The notes under the pieces: model-generated
What the model was told of the DNA's origin: nothing
The model's input: the letters and a program-made list of their open reading frames with translations, nothing else
Database searches by the model: none
Made by a program: the position numbers and the translations under genes
Assembly: GCF_008065115.1 (NCBI RefSeq)
Contig: NZ_CP042913.1
Location: forward strand, 1,214,338-1,278,337
Length of the DNA stretch: 64,000 nucleotides
Source: Bythopirellula goksoeyrii
GTDB lineage: Bacteria; Planctomycetota; Planctomycetia; Pirellulales; Lacipirellulaceae
Reading direction: 5' to 3'
Shown here: positions 35,162-43,540 of the stretch, in pieces
Layout of the letters: each line of letters opens with the position of its first letter
Numbering within the stretch: the first letter of the stretch is position 1

Positions 35162-35636
35162 GGAAGAGCCTTTCAAGATATTGTGGTGGGGGTGGATTGA
35201 ATAAAAAGACAACAAGCGTGGCTTGTGGTCCGTGTTGTGTGCAGCAATTCTACTCAGATTGGTACATGAACTGGGGTTGAGCCAGTGGGGAACGCAAGCT
35301 TGCCCAATTGGACATGATTTCCTCCTGCTGCGTTCTGTCGCAGTGAGTGTGAAAACGTGTTAGAAACTTACAAAGCAAAGAGTTAGGATATCTAAAAGTC
35401 GACGGCAATCAGGGCGATTAATGTCTGTTCGACAAATCGAACGTGATGGGTATGCGTCTCCTATCCGTATGACTTTTTTTCCTCAGGAATTTACCCATGT
35501 CTTTGCCTACTAGTTAAAGCGGAATAACTGCAGGAATGTTACGAATGTAATTTCCGCTCGAATGGTCGTGAGAGTGCCAAATTTGTGATTGCAGAGACCG
35601 AGAGAGGCCCTTACCCACTTCGCAGTAGGACACCAA
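35162..35636. other. Intergenic region without a recognisable gene
   Basis: About 475 bases between two minus-strand genes hold no convincing frame. The promoter of the gene starting at 35161 should lie here, but no clear boxes were identified. Confidence 0.4.
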
Positions 35637-35682
35637 AGGAAAACGGCGAGCGCAACGACCGTTTGGTCAGTGCACTCGCCGT
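35637..35682 (-). terminator. Terminator of the fibronectin-like gene
   Basis: On the minus strand ACGGCGAG and CTCGCCGT enclose an inner GACC/GGTC stem, followed by a TTTTCCTTT tail, 21 bases past the stop at 35703. Confidence 0.75.
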
Positions 35683-35702
35683 CGGAATCACTGCGACTTT
35701 CA

Positions 35703-36683
35703 TTAGTTGGACTTGATAGAGCTAACTTCAATGGCAAACGACTTGGGCCGATTTCCTTGCGACGCCCTTACAAAGGTGACGAATTTGACGTGCCGCTTCT
35801 GTTGAACAGTACCGAAGAGCTCACTGATCTGGCTCGGCGTGCTCGTTTGGCCACTTGTCAACATTATGGTCGCTTCCGGATTCGAAGCATATTCGACCAA
35901 CTTGTAACCCGGTTTTACAAAGTTGACCTGCAACGACTGCCCATTAACCTCGGGAATCTTAATCTCCGTTATTTCACCAGGGATCAGCGAGATCGCTACG
36001 TAGGGTCGGAAAAACGGACCGATCTGCTTGGCCCTCAAGTAAACCGTTTTGGTGTTTACTGTTTCCAGATTCTGATCTGTTGGATCTGTTGGATCCGTTG
36101 GATCCGTTGGAGCAGGATCTGTGGGTGTCGGAATTTCAACTGGCTTGAGAGTAATAGTCCTGACAGCTGAAAGAAGTACCATCGGTATAGGCTCGTAGGG
36201 AATAGTTGCCCGCACACGGTATCGATATTTTCTGCCGGTACCCAAAAACATTGTGTCGTGATGAACGTATTTGGCTCCAGGTTCACGTCTGTGATCACGC
36301 ATATGAGGATCAAATGGAATGCGGTGGTCTCTAGCAGTCATTGTGTACACTGCGTGCCACGCCGATGAACCCACAGTTTGCCGTTCCAACTCAAATTTTT
36401 TACTGGACACTTTGGCCGCAAAGTCGCGGAAGCTAATCGTAATGCGATGTTTCTTCGTGCTAGTGATGCTTAAAATCTCCGGCGCGTTGGCAGGAGGAGG
36501 TTGCTTCGGTTTCTCCGCAACCGGCCCGACACCGGCTCGGGCTGTGATCAACCGCTGGGCTTGAGACTTTGCGGGGCATGCTGACAGCCACGAGATCGCA
36601 ACGATTGCAATCACGACCGTCACCTTGCCAAGATTCAGCTGAGGGCATTTTTCCATAGCCTTGCGTTCTTGAAGGTTCATCAT
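35703..36683 (-). CDS. Exported fibronectin-III-like protein with PTD-repeat linker
   Basis: A 326-residue protein has a hydrophobic signal segment (about 20-42). A domain resembling fibronectin type III follows (APEILSITSTKKHRITISFRD ... KYRYRVRATIPYEP), then a repetitive linker PTDPAPTDPTDPTDPTD encoded by 12-bp direct repeats, and a C-terminal beta-rich domain (about 215-326). Function is unknown; a binding or adhesive role is likely for this domain type. The number of repeats may vary between strains. Confidence 0.6.
   Translation of the reverse strand: MMNLQERKAMEKCPQLNLGKVTVVIAIVAISWLSACPAKSQAQRLITARAGVGPVAEKPKQPPPANAPEILSITSTKKHRITISFRDFAAKVSSKKFELERQTVGSSAWHAVYTMTARDHRIPFDPHMRDHRREPGAKYVHHDTMFLGTGRKYRYRVRATIPYEPIPMVLLSAVRTITLKPVEIPTPTDPAPTDPTDPTDPTDQNLETVNTKTVYLRAKQIGPFFRPYVAISLIPGEITEIKIPEVNGQSLQVNFVKPGYKLVEYASNPEATIMLTSGQTSTPSQISELFGTVQQKRHVKFVTFVRASQGNRPKSFAIEVSSIKSN
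36074..36120. repeat. Tandem 12-bp repeat inside a gene
   Basis: Four near-copies of GGATCYGTTGGA stand in tandem and encode the PTD linker of the gene at 35703-36683. In-frame changes in copy number would only lengthen or shorten the linker. Confidence 0.8.
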
Positions 36684-37062
36684 ATTACTTCTTGTTCAGT
36701 GTGAGAGTGGTCACTATCCACTCGATTGACTGGCCGCTTGGACAACGATGCCCAAGGGCTCCAAAGGCTTAAGCGTAAGCTGCAGCCGTTTGTTACAGCG
36801 TGGTTGATCGAGAAGATGTATCCGCCGAAATCACTGGAGAACGAGGCCCATGACAATGAATATCTTGAAGGAACCGATTTCCGAAGCGAAATATGGGCCA
36901 TTGAATCGAGGAAGCTTGGGGCCTTTCGTTACCTATCGTCCACCGAGCCAAGAAATTCTGTAACACATCTACGGCCCTATCGCTCTACCTGGTAGGAGCG
37001 AAGCGTCGGCGTGACGCACTCGCACAAATTACAGCCGAAGTTCTATTTTGAAGGAGACGACG
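36684..37062. other. Divergent intergenic region
   Basis: No convincing gene is present between the divergent genes at 36683 and 37063. A GG-N10-GC site (TGGTAGG-AGCG-AAGC, near 36990) matches the sigma-54 consensus at only 7 of 12 positions and is not called. Confidence 0.4.
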
Positions 37063-37893
37063 ATGACTACTAAGAATCTGTTTGTGATGTTTCTGCTTGC
37101 CATTCTTACTGTGGCATCCTTGAACGCTACTGTCATGGCGCAAGGAACCAGTAGTTCACGAGCCCAGTTTACTAGAATTGCCGTTCGAGGAATAACGACT
37201 CCTAAGCTGGCACGTCAGGCTGCCAAGAGCTTTACTTTTGAGGAATCCAGTCAAGCGTTGGCTCAATACAAACAATGGATGATTGGTGCCAACAACACTG
37301 GCAAGGTTACGCATGGCTTACCAAAAGGCCCACTGGCCGACGCACAATACAACCTTAAGGGGCTCGTGCCCAGGAAATTCCTTCAGTATGAGAAGCAAGG
37401 TACTTTTGGGGGAATTAACTTAGGTTGGACCGACAACGCAAGTGCTAGTACGGCTACCAAAAGCGCGAAATGGTACTTTGTGGCAACCACCGATGGTTCG
37501 GCGCCGGTGGTCGGAGGCAGCCTTCATTTCGGCGACCCGATCGCTCTCGCGTGGGGCTCAGGGAAAAAGCCATATGTCAAATACTCGAAACGAAATGTGG
37601 GTATCAACTTGAACTGGTCTTCGAAGCCATCCTTCGAATGGGCCGTCCTGGGTGGAGTGCCAGGATCGGAAGTTAGGAGAGGAGAAGACGTTGTCATCCT
37701 CTTCAATCTCAAACACCGACAGCCAATGATGTACTTTGACAGAACTGTAGGGGGCCATATTGGATGGCCTGATAGCAGAACTTGGAACCCTTTCTCTGGT
37801 AGCTTAACCAGCAAGAACCCTAAAATGCCTGCGGTTGTTCTTCCTTTGTTGCAGGGTAACTGGGAGTTCAAGTCACGGCTATCCATTCAGTGA
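37063..37893 (+). CDS. Exported protein of unknown function, paralogue B
   Basis: This 276-residue protein is homologous to the protein at 33422-34255. It shares YKQWMIGANNTG, LVPRKFLQYEKQGTFGGINL, KRNVGINLNWS, EDVVILFNLKH and GGHIGWPDS. The signal peptide (MTTKNLFVMFLLAILTV...MAQ) is also similar. AAGGAG seven to eight bases ahead supports ATG at 37063. The opposite orientation and 3 kb distance indicate an older, rearranged duplication. Confidence 0.65.
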   Translation: MTTKNLFVMFLLAILTVASLNATVMAQGTSSSRAQFTRIAVRGITTPKLARQAAKSFTFEESSQALAQYKQWMIGANNTGKVTHGLPKGPLADAQYNLKGLVPRKFLQYEKQGTFGGINLGWTDNASASTATKSAKWYFVATTDGSAPVVGGSLHFGDPIALAWGSGKKPYVKYSKRNVGINLNWSSKPSFEWAVLGGVPGSEVRRGEDVVILFNLKHRQPMMYFDRTVGGHIGWPDSRTWNPFSGSLTSKNPKMPAVVLPLLQGNWEFKSRLSIQ

Positions 37894-38030
37894 GCAATGA
37901 GAAAAAAGCAGGCGTTCAAAGCTGGCTCAAAGAAAGTCATTCAGTTTCCGAAGGCCTGCCAGATGACAGTACCTTGTAACAAAAGAAGGACTTGTGCCAG
38001 TGGTGGTCCAATCAAGACAGTGACAAATGT

Positions 38031-38060
38031 CGCGTTGCCGATTCTTTTCGGTAACGCGGC
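38031..38060. repeat. Palindromic repeat, copy 2
   Basis: CGCGTTgCCGA...TCGGtAACGCG forms a long stem and is followed by GGCATGCGTC, as in copy 1 (31734-31765, opposite strand). It lies 138 bases after the end of paralogue B. Confidence 0.65.
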
Positions 38061-38072
38061 ATGCGTCAATTC

Positions 38073-38189
38073 ATGGGTGATTTAAGTAGCCCGGTATCAG
38101 CTGCGGAGTCCACCATACCAGAACCCTCGTCTTTGGCCTTGCTGCTAGTTGGAACAATTGGCATTTATCTACGTCGAGCAACGAGATGA
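38073..38189 (+). pseudogene. Orphan PEP-CTERM anchor (38 codons)
   Basis: The frame reads MGDLSSPVSAAE, then STIPEPSSLALLLVG, a hydrophobic stretch and the basic end LRRATR before a stop. This is a complete PEP-CTERM sorting tail without a signal peptide or passenger domain. Upstream the frame is soon closed by a stop, so it is most likely the 3' end of a deleted gene. Confidence 0.6.
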
Positions 38190-39102
38190 GGTGCTTAGAA
38201 AAGAACGCTTACTAGGCGAGCTACATTTCCTGCAGAACGCGCCTGTGATGGCCATAGCAGGTACAACACTCTTAGTGTCAGGCTATGGATGAGTTCACAA
38301 ATGCCGCCTTCACGTAAGGTGGCTTGGACGCAGAGACTACATCGACGGTCTAACCGACCTTGGTCACGAATGCTAGCGCAAGGGTGTCTGAAGTGATGAA
38401 GACAGCTGCGGGTTTCGTGATCTGACTCGTGACAGCGGTTGCATCACCCGCCCGCTCGAAGCGACTCTTCCATAGTGCTGAGGTTGTTTTCACCAACCGC
38501 AGTCTGGAAATGCAGCAAGTGTAATCAACTCGATGAGTCAAAGCGGCGTTGAACAGCCAGTGTCAGTTACTCGTGTCGAATCATGTACAGTGGATAGCTT
38601 TTACGCCTAATCTGCCCAGGCCCGACACGCTGAGGAAGATTTCAAGTTAGTTTGGATAGTACCACTGCCCCAATTCCCGAACCGAATAATTGTCTTTGCT
38701 TCGCACCGAAGAACGGGTGACGACAAAAGCTCCCAATCTCTTACTGGTTCCTTTGTTTATTAGGTCCGCCCGGTTGTGGCTCTTAAGTTGACGGGGGAGG
38801 AATAGAGAGGGAACGGGGTAGGAGGAACGAGACTGCTCGGGTCGCCGACCAACGCTGATCATCGGTGCCCGTCCCCTGCGGAATGACAAATTGGGGAGCA
38901 CCGCGGAGCGGTGGGGATGGTGCGTCCCGACGCGGAGCATCGGGACGAGGGGGGGAAGGAAAGAGGTTAGAGGCTAGGGGCTGGGGGCTGGGGAAATACA
39001 CGGAGTGGGGTGCTACCATGAGGTTGAGTACGTTGTTTGACCAATTCCTTTTGATTCTTTACCGTGGGTAGCACGGGGCTAATCTTACGGGAGGGACGAG
39101 GC
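38190..39102. other. Intergenic region with G-rich repeats, no recognisable gene
   Basis: About 900 bases hold only short frames. A minus-strand frame at 38350-38541 ends DTLALAFVTKVG but no family is known to me. From 38880 to 39000 the DNA becomes G-rich with near-tandem words (GGTTAGAGGCTAGGGGCTGGGGGCTGGGG) and an inverted GTCCCGACGCGGAGCATCGGGAC. Confidence 0.4.
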
Positions 39103-40797
39103 ATGCTACGGATCGCGTGTGCGCAGATTTTCTTGTTGATGGGCGTTTTCTATGTGTCCGGCGCTGTGGCTCAGACGTTTTATGTGGCGACCGACGGAAA
39201 TGATGCCAGTGGCGATGGGTCGGCGGGGAGTCCTTGGGCTTCGATCGGGGGGGCGCTGGCTGAGCTGCATGATGCGAACATTGACGGGGCGACCGTGCTT
39301 GTGCGGCCGGGGACTTACTCGGGGCGGCAATCGTTGGTGGGTACTTTTGCTCAGGGGGTCACGGTCCGGTCGGAGGTTCCTTATCAAGCGCAGCTGCGGC
39401 ATAGCAGCCAGACGGTTGTGGCGTATGTGAATTGCCGGGGGGCGAGCGGGATTACGCTCGAAGGGTTTGATCTGGCTCACTCGGGACCAGGGGCAGCGCC
39501 CTTGGTGTTTCACATCGACGGCGGCGGAGGTAATGCGGGAGTTGGCAATATTACCGTCCGCAACAATGTGATTCATGAAAGCTACAACAACGATCTGTTG
39601 AAGGTGAACAATGGTGTGACCAACGTGATCGTCGAGCAGAACATGTTCTACAATCAGACGGGGTCCGACGAGCATATCGACGTGAACTCGGTCGAGGATG
39701 TCACGATCCGCGACAATGTGTTTTTCAATGACTTCGCTGGCTCGGGGCGGACCAATGGCAACAACACTTCCGCCTACATCGTGATCAAAGACAGCAACGA
39801 CGAGGACGATCTCTTCCTGGGGACCGACCGAGTGAATGTGCAGCGGAATGTGTTTCTCAATTGGGAGGGGAGCACCGGCTCGAACTTTGTGTTGGTTGGC
39901 GAGGATGCCAAGCCGTACATCGAGGCGCGGAATGTGATGTTTGAGAACAATCTCATGCTGGGCAATTCCAGCAACGTGATGCGGGCAGCCGTGGGAGTGA
40001 AGAGTGGGGAGCAGATAACGTTTCGCAACAACACCATCGCGGGGGATTTGCCGGCGCTCGCCTTTGCGATGCGCGTGAACGTCGAGAACTCAGCGGTGAC
40101 CAATGACCAGATCCATTTCTATAACAACCTCTGGTCCGATCCGACGGGAACGATGGGGGCATCGTTGGGAGGGGGAAACGATTTCTCGGATTCACCGCCG
40201 GGCGAGGTGACCAATTGGAGCCTCGTGAACAATCAATACTACAACGGCGGCGCACCGATACCCGCGGGCGCAGGGGAGACGATCAACTACACCGACGACG
40301 CGACTCGAATCGTGGGTGATCCAGGACTGGCATCGCAAGCGGGATTAACCGTTCCGAGGTGGGAACCTGGCAGCGGAATGTTTGCCGATGGATCGGCAAC
40401 GATTCGCGAGGCGTTTGTTTCGCTCGTGATGCAGTATGGTGTGCCAACGGCGGGCAGTGCGGGCGTCAATCAAGCATCTGCGGTCCAAGCACCGGCGGAT
40501 GACATCCTCGGCAATCTTCGTGGCGGTGCGCCGGATGTCGGTGCCGTGGAAATCGTGGCGAACCACGTCGGAGATTTTGATGGCGATGGGGATGTCGATG
40601 GGCAGGATTTTCTCGTGTGGCAGCGCGATCCGAATGGGGGACAACTGAGTGATTGGCAAGCGGACTATGGCATGGGTGCAGGACTGCAGACGCGGACTGG
40701 TTCGCCGGTGCCGGAACCTGCGGGAGGGGTGATCGTGGGTGGCTTGCTCTTGGTGGTTGGTAGATCGCGGCGCGTGAAACCTTTCGCATCGCAGTAG
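39103..40797 (+). CDS. Right-handed beta-helix surface protein with dockerin and PEP-CTERM anchor
   Basis: A 564-residue exported protein has a signal peptide ending near VAQ, then the FYVATDGNDASGDGSAGSPW start typical of pectate-lyase-like beta-helix proteins. Parallel rungs (NITVRNNVIHES, NVIVEQNMFYNQ, QITFRNNTIAGD) follow, then a dockerin motif (GDFDGDGDVDGQDFLVWQR) and a PVPEPAGG PEP-CTERM tail. Polysaccharide binding or cleavage is likely for this fold, but no catalytic residues are assigned. The gene is markedly richer in GC than its surroundings. ATG at 39103 follows GGGAGG. Confidence 0.8.
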   Translation: MLRIACAQIFLLMGVFYVSGAVAQTFYVATDGNDASGDGSAGSPWASIGGALAELHDANIDGATVLVRPGTYSGRQSLVGTFAQGVTVRSEVPYQAQLRHSSQTVVAYVNCRGASGITLEGFDLAHSGPGAAPLVFHIDGGGGNAGVGNITVRNNVIHESYNNDLLKVNNGVTNVIVEQNMFYNQTGSDEHIDVNSVEDVTIRDNVFFNDFAGSGRTNGNNTSAYIVIKDSNDEDDLFLGTDRVNVQRNVFLNWEGSTGSNFVLVGEDAKPYIEARNVMFENNLMLGNSSNVMRAAVGVKSGEQITFRNNTIAGDLPALAFAMRVNVENSAVTNDQIHFYNNLWSDPTGTMGASLGGGNDFSDSPPGEVTNWSLVNNQYYNGGAPIPAGAGETINYTDDATRIVGDPGLASQAGLTVPRWEPGSGMFADGSATIREAFVSLVMQYGVPTAGSAGVNQASAVQAPADDILGNLRGGAPDVGAVEIVANHVGDFDGDGDVDGQDFLVWQRDPNGGQLSDWQADYGMGAGLQTRTGSPVPEPAGGVIVGGLLLVVGRSRRVKPFASQ

Positions 40798-40983
40798 TGC
40801 TAGCGATTAGCGAAACTCTATCTCCTTGTGCATCAACGAGTTGCGTTCGTACTCGCGCAGTGTTTTTGACAACGCTTGTGTTCAATTCGAAGGCAACAAG
40901 TTTCGAATTGAGAGGGGTGGGATTCTAACGACAAACATCGCAACGCTTTGCCATACAACAAGATGCAGCGTGGAAGTGCGCAT

Positions 40984-40999
40984 TGGCATACCAAATGCG
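40984..40999 (+). promoter_or_regulatory. Possible sigma-54-type promoter of the Gly/Tyr-rich small protein
   Basis: TGGCATA-CCAA-ATGCG matches 8 of 12 consensus positions with correct GG-N10-GC spacing and lies about 105 bases ahead of the start codon at 41103. Confidence 0.4.
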
Positions 41000-41102
41000 A
41001 ATAGGTCTAACCAGTAATCCGAACGCGTTCTTGGAGACGCCGTTCGGAGGAGGCTGATAAAAAGAGTATGAGCGAATCCCCCAGGGCTAAGGAGTGAATA
41101 CC

Positions 41103-41372
41103 ATGTTACGAAAAGTTTTGTTGAGTACGGCGGCGTTAGCGATTTTGGCATTTGCCGGCATGTCGAGTGCCGATGCAGGCGGTTGTTACCGCGGCGGCGG
41201 TGGCTATTACGGTGGTCATCACCACTATTATGGTGGCTATCCGGCCTATCGCAGCGCACGCTACTACGGTGGCGGACCGGGCTACTATGGCGGGAGTGGG
41301 TTTTCCTACTACCGTGGTTCCGGTGGATATGGTCGAGGATACAGTGGAGTTGGGATCGCGATTGGTTTCTAG
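41103..41372 (+). CDS. Small Gly/Tyr/His-rich exported protein
   Basis: An 89-residue protein has a clear signal peptide (MLRKVLLSTAALAILAFAGMSSADA) and a mature part made almost only of Gly, Tyr, Arg, Ser and His (GGYYGGHHHYYGG). Such sequences can form flexible, stacking or metal-binding material, but no function is known. AAGGAG eight bases upstream fixes the start at 41103. A strong terminator follows, so it is monocistronic. Confidence 0.75.
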   Translation: MLRKVLLSTAALAILAFAGMSSADAGGCYRGGGGYYGGHHHYYGGYPAYRSARYYGGGPGYYGGSGFSYYRGSGGYGRGYSGVGIAIGF

Positions 41373-41422
41373 TTGACCTTCCGAGGTACCTGTGGCAGGG
41401 ATTCGCCCAGTTTGAGAGTTTT

Positions 41423-41458
41423 CAGGCCGTTGGTAAGGGTTTACCAACGGCCTGTTTT
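41423..41458 (+). terminator. Strong rho-independent terminator
   Basis: CAGGCCGTTGGTAA pairs with TTACCAACGGCCTG around a GGGT-like loop and is followed by TTTT, about 50 bases after the small-protein stop. Confidence 0.92.
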
Positions 41459-41671
41459 CGTGGAGATTCGAGTAGCTAACGCTGCTGGCTCGCCAATTGT
41501 CTCCTGGCGAATACGCTTCTGGGTCGCTGTGTGACGTCACTTTAGCGACCATTTTGAGATCAGGGTGTATTATATGTGACTACACTGCTAGCGATCTGCC
41601 GATCGTTTGCGAAACACATATGTGTCGCAAGTCTTTTTCCTGCAATAACTTAGGAAGCCTCCTGGGATGTT

Positions 41672-41687
41672 TGGCACGGCAGGTGCA
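41672..41687 (+). promoter_or_regulatory. Near-perfect sigma-54 promoter
   Basis: TGGCACG-GCAG-GTGCA matches 11 of 12 positions of TGGCACG-N4-TTGCW. Transcription would start near 41698, giving a 66-base leader before the small secreted protein at 41764. It is the best sigma-54 site found in the window. Confidence 0.8.
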
Positions 41688-41763
41688 TAATAGTCCTACC
41701 AAAGCGGCCCAATCACAAGTCCCACCTCTTAGCCGCTGGGGGAATTCGCAGGAGAGAAGCATC

Positions 41764-42003
41764 ATGTACAAGAAACTGATAATCATGTTCGCCGTCGTCG
41801 CAGGCTTGGCCCTGGCTGACGCACCCGCCGCCAATGCTTGGGTCTATCGCCGCGTTGCCCCGGTACGACGCGTGTTGGCACCGCCGTATCCAATTGCACG
41901 CCGTGCGATCGTTGGTCCACGCTACTATCGTCGCCCGGTCGCCTATGGCTTCCGCGGCCCCGTGGTTTATGGCCCTGGCGTTTTTGTTGGCGTCGGTTTC
42001 TAG
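41764..42003 (+). CDS. Small Arg/Pro/Tyr/Val-rich exported protein under a sigma-54 promoter
   Basis: A 79-residue protein has a signal peptide (MYKKLIIMFAVVAGLALADAPAANA) and a basic mature part rich in Arg, Pro, Tyr and Val (RRVAPVRRVLAPPYP, RPVAYGFRGPVVYGPG). It has no family I can name. AGGAGAG upstream fixes ATG at 41764. Its own promoter and terminator make it a single-gene unit, possibly abundant when sigma-54 is active. Confidence 0.75.
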   Translation: MYKKLIIMFAVVAGLALADAPAANAWVYRRVAPVRRVLAPPYPIARRAIVGPRYYRRPVAYGFRGPVVYGPGVFVGVGF

Positions 42004-42034
42004 AGTCGTACGAAATAAGACCCGAAGAAGATTT

Positions 42035-42067
42035 CCCGTCCTCCCCAAGTGGAGGACGGGTTTTTTT
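42035..42067 (+). terminator. Strong rho-independent terminator
   Basis: A perfect 10-bp stem CCCGTCCTCC/GGAGGACGGG with a CCAAGT loop is followed by TTTTTTT. The remaining DNA to 42361 shows no gene. Confidence 0.95.
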
Positions 42068-42361
42068 GTGTTTAGGTGAGATGAAAAAACTTCCTTGCGC
42101 AATCACACAGTTGCTAATCCAGGCATCTGTTCGCCTTGTGATTGTTCGTGAGTTTCCGCGAAACAATCGCAGTTTATCTTTTGACAACGTCGAGGTCTCT
42201 CGAACTGTTGTATCTCCCTGCTTTTCGAAAGTCACCGGCCCCTTGAACGATACCTCTTTCCATGAGGGCTGAGTACAGGTCCGCTGCAGAGCAACTTGAT
42301 TCAAGGTTTCCCTCCCCGGTACTTCGGAGCGGGATTTCATGAGTTTTGTGATAGGTTTTTA

Positions 42362-43003
42362 TCAAGGAGCCTCGTATTCTGAGATGATGCGTCGCACGTC
42401 CTCCATTTGGAAACCATATTGTCGCTTGAGTGGACCTAATCGCTCTTGTGGTGAGGTTGTTGGAGCTAGACCGAGTTGTTCAAGGATATAGTTGGCTGGA
42501 ACTTTAGTTTGTGCTTCAACTTGCTCTAAAGTCATGTCGCCTCGAATAGCACTGCCGTCCTGTTCAATGAGTGAGTCTTCTACTGTTTCGTTTAGAAAGG
42601 TCGATCTGGGTACTTGGATCGACGGAGAAAACAACGGAGCGGCAGAAAGTAAAATCACGGCGAGCAATCCGATCACGCCAAGCCCTAAACGGTAACCCGA
42701 TCCTTCAACAGGTTTTCCTCGGGTCACACAGACAATCCACTTCCAGTGGAGAAAGAGATGAAAGGCGAGTATCGCCATCAGGCCGAGTGCCAAATAGTAG
42801 TGGATATCTCCCCATTCATGACGTGTTAGTCCCCACAGTACCGAAACAGCCTTCTCTTGTGCCTGGCGCCCTCCACCCATCGAGTCTATTCGTCCACTTC
42901 CGGGGGGAAGCTGATAGCGTAATAAGATGCCGCTTGTAGTAAGACATAAGAAACCGATGAAAGCGAAAGCATCTGTCCAATAATTGAGGGTTGTGCGTTT
43001 CAT
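42362..43003 (-). CDS. DUF4405-type membrane protein, possible haem b subunit
   Basis: A 213-residue protein has about four transmembrane helices. HEWGDIHYYLALGLMAILAFHLFLHW places several His residues in helices in the manner of di-haem b561-like DUF4405 proteins, so electron transfer is plausible. The C-terminal part (about 150-213) is soluble, with a helical EQVEAQTKVPANYILEQLGL segment of unknown role. It is the last gene of a minus-strand group with BON-CBS and UspA genes (64-base gap). Confidence 0.7.
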   Translation of the reverse strand: MKRTTLNYWTDAFAFIGFLCLTTSGILLRYQLPPGSGRIDSMGGGRQAQEKAVSVLWGLTRHEWGDIHYYLALGLMAILAFHLFLHWKWIVCVTRGKPVEGSGYRLGLGVIGLLAVILLSAAPLFSPSIQVPRSTFLNETVEDSLIEQDGSAIRGDMTLEQVEAQTKVPANYILEQLGLAPTTSPQERLGPLKRQYGFQMEDVRRIISEYEAP

Positions 43004-43067
43004 CTATAGATTTTCTGGCAAATGTAGGTTGGCTGTATTGAAATACTTTTCACCAGATGTCATGAGA

Positions 43068-43505
43068 TTAATCGCGTAAGACCAGCACGGGACAGTGAGC
43101 TAAGCGGACCACACGCTCAGCTACGGAGCCAATCAAGAGGCGGGCCAGCCCTGTTCGTCCGTGCGAAGGGAGTACGATCATGTCGCAATTCTCGTTTTTC
43201 GCTACCTGAGTGATCTCTTCGGCAGGCGTGCCATAGGAGATTATAAAATGTACTTTCTTGTACTTCTCGTCAGTAAATTTCTTACGGAGCATCTCCAAGA
43301 GATACTTCGTGCGATCTTCGTCACTGATCATGTTCCATCCGACCAATGGATCCCCTTCAGAAAAGCTGCTCAGGGCGGGTGCCACATGCAACACAATTAA
43401 GTGCTCAGGGTCTTCCACCATGGCCAATCCATCGTCAACGGCTCGATTGGCTTGCTCTGAAAAATCGGTAGGAATTAAGACTCTTTTGGGATGAAGCTTT
43501 ACCAT
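43068..43505 (-). CDS. Universal stress protein, UspA family
   Basis: A 145-residue protein has the UspA alpha/beta fold, starting VLIPTDFSEQA and ending with the ATP-binding signature LPSHGRTGLARLLIGSVAERV and CPVLVLRD. This pattern marks the nucleotide-binding class that is induced by stress, hypoxia or stasis. ATG at 43505 has GGAGG eight bases upstream and is preferred over an earlier TTG. It lies 35 bases downstream of the BON-CBS gene and is probably in the same operon. Confidence 0.92.
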   Translation of the reverse strand: MVKLHPKRVLIPTDFSEQANRAVDDGLAMVEDPEHLIVLHVAPALSSFSEGDPLVGWNMISDEDRTKYLLEMLRKKFTDEKYKKVHFIISYGTPAEEITQVAKNENCDMIVLPSHGRTGLARLLIGSVAERVVRLAHCPVLVLRD

Positions 43506-43540
43506 GGTAGCGTCCTCCAAAAACGAACGGTCTAGTAGTG

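Noticed and set aside
36985-37005. Sigma-54-like site TGGTAGG-AGCG-AAGC before paralogue B
   Set aside because: Only 7 of 12 positions match; GG-N10-GC pairs of this quality are expected by chance in spacers this long.
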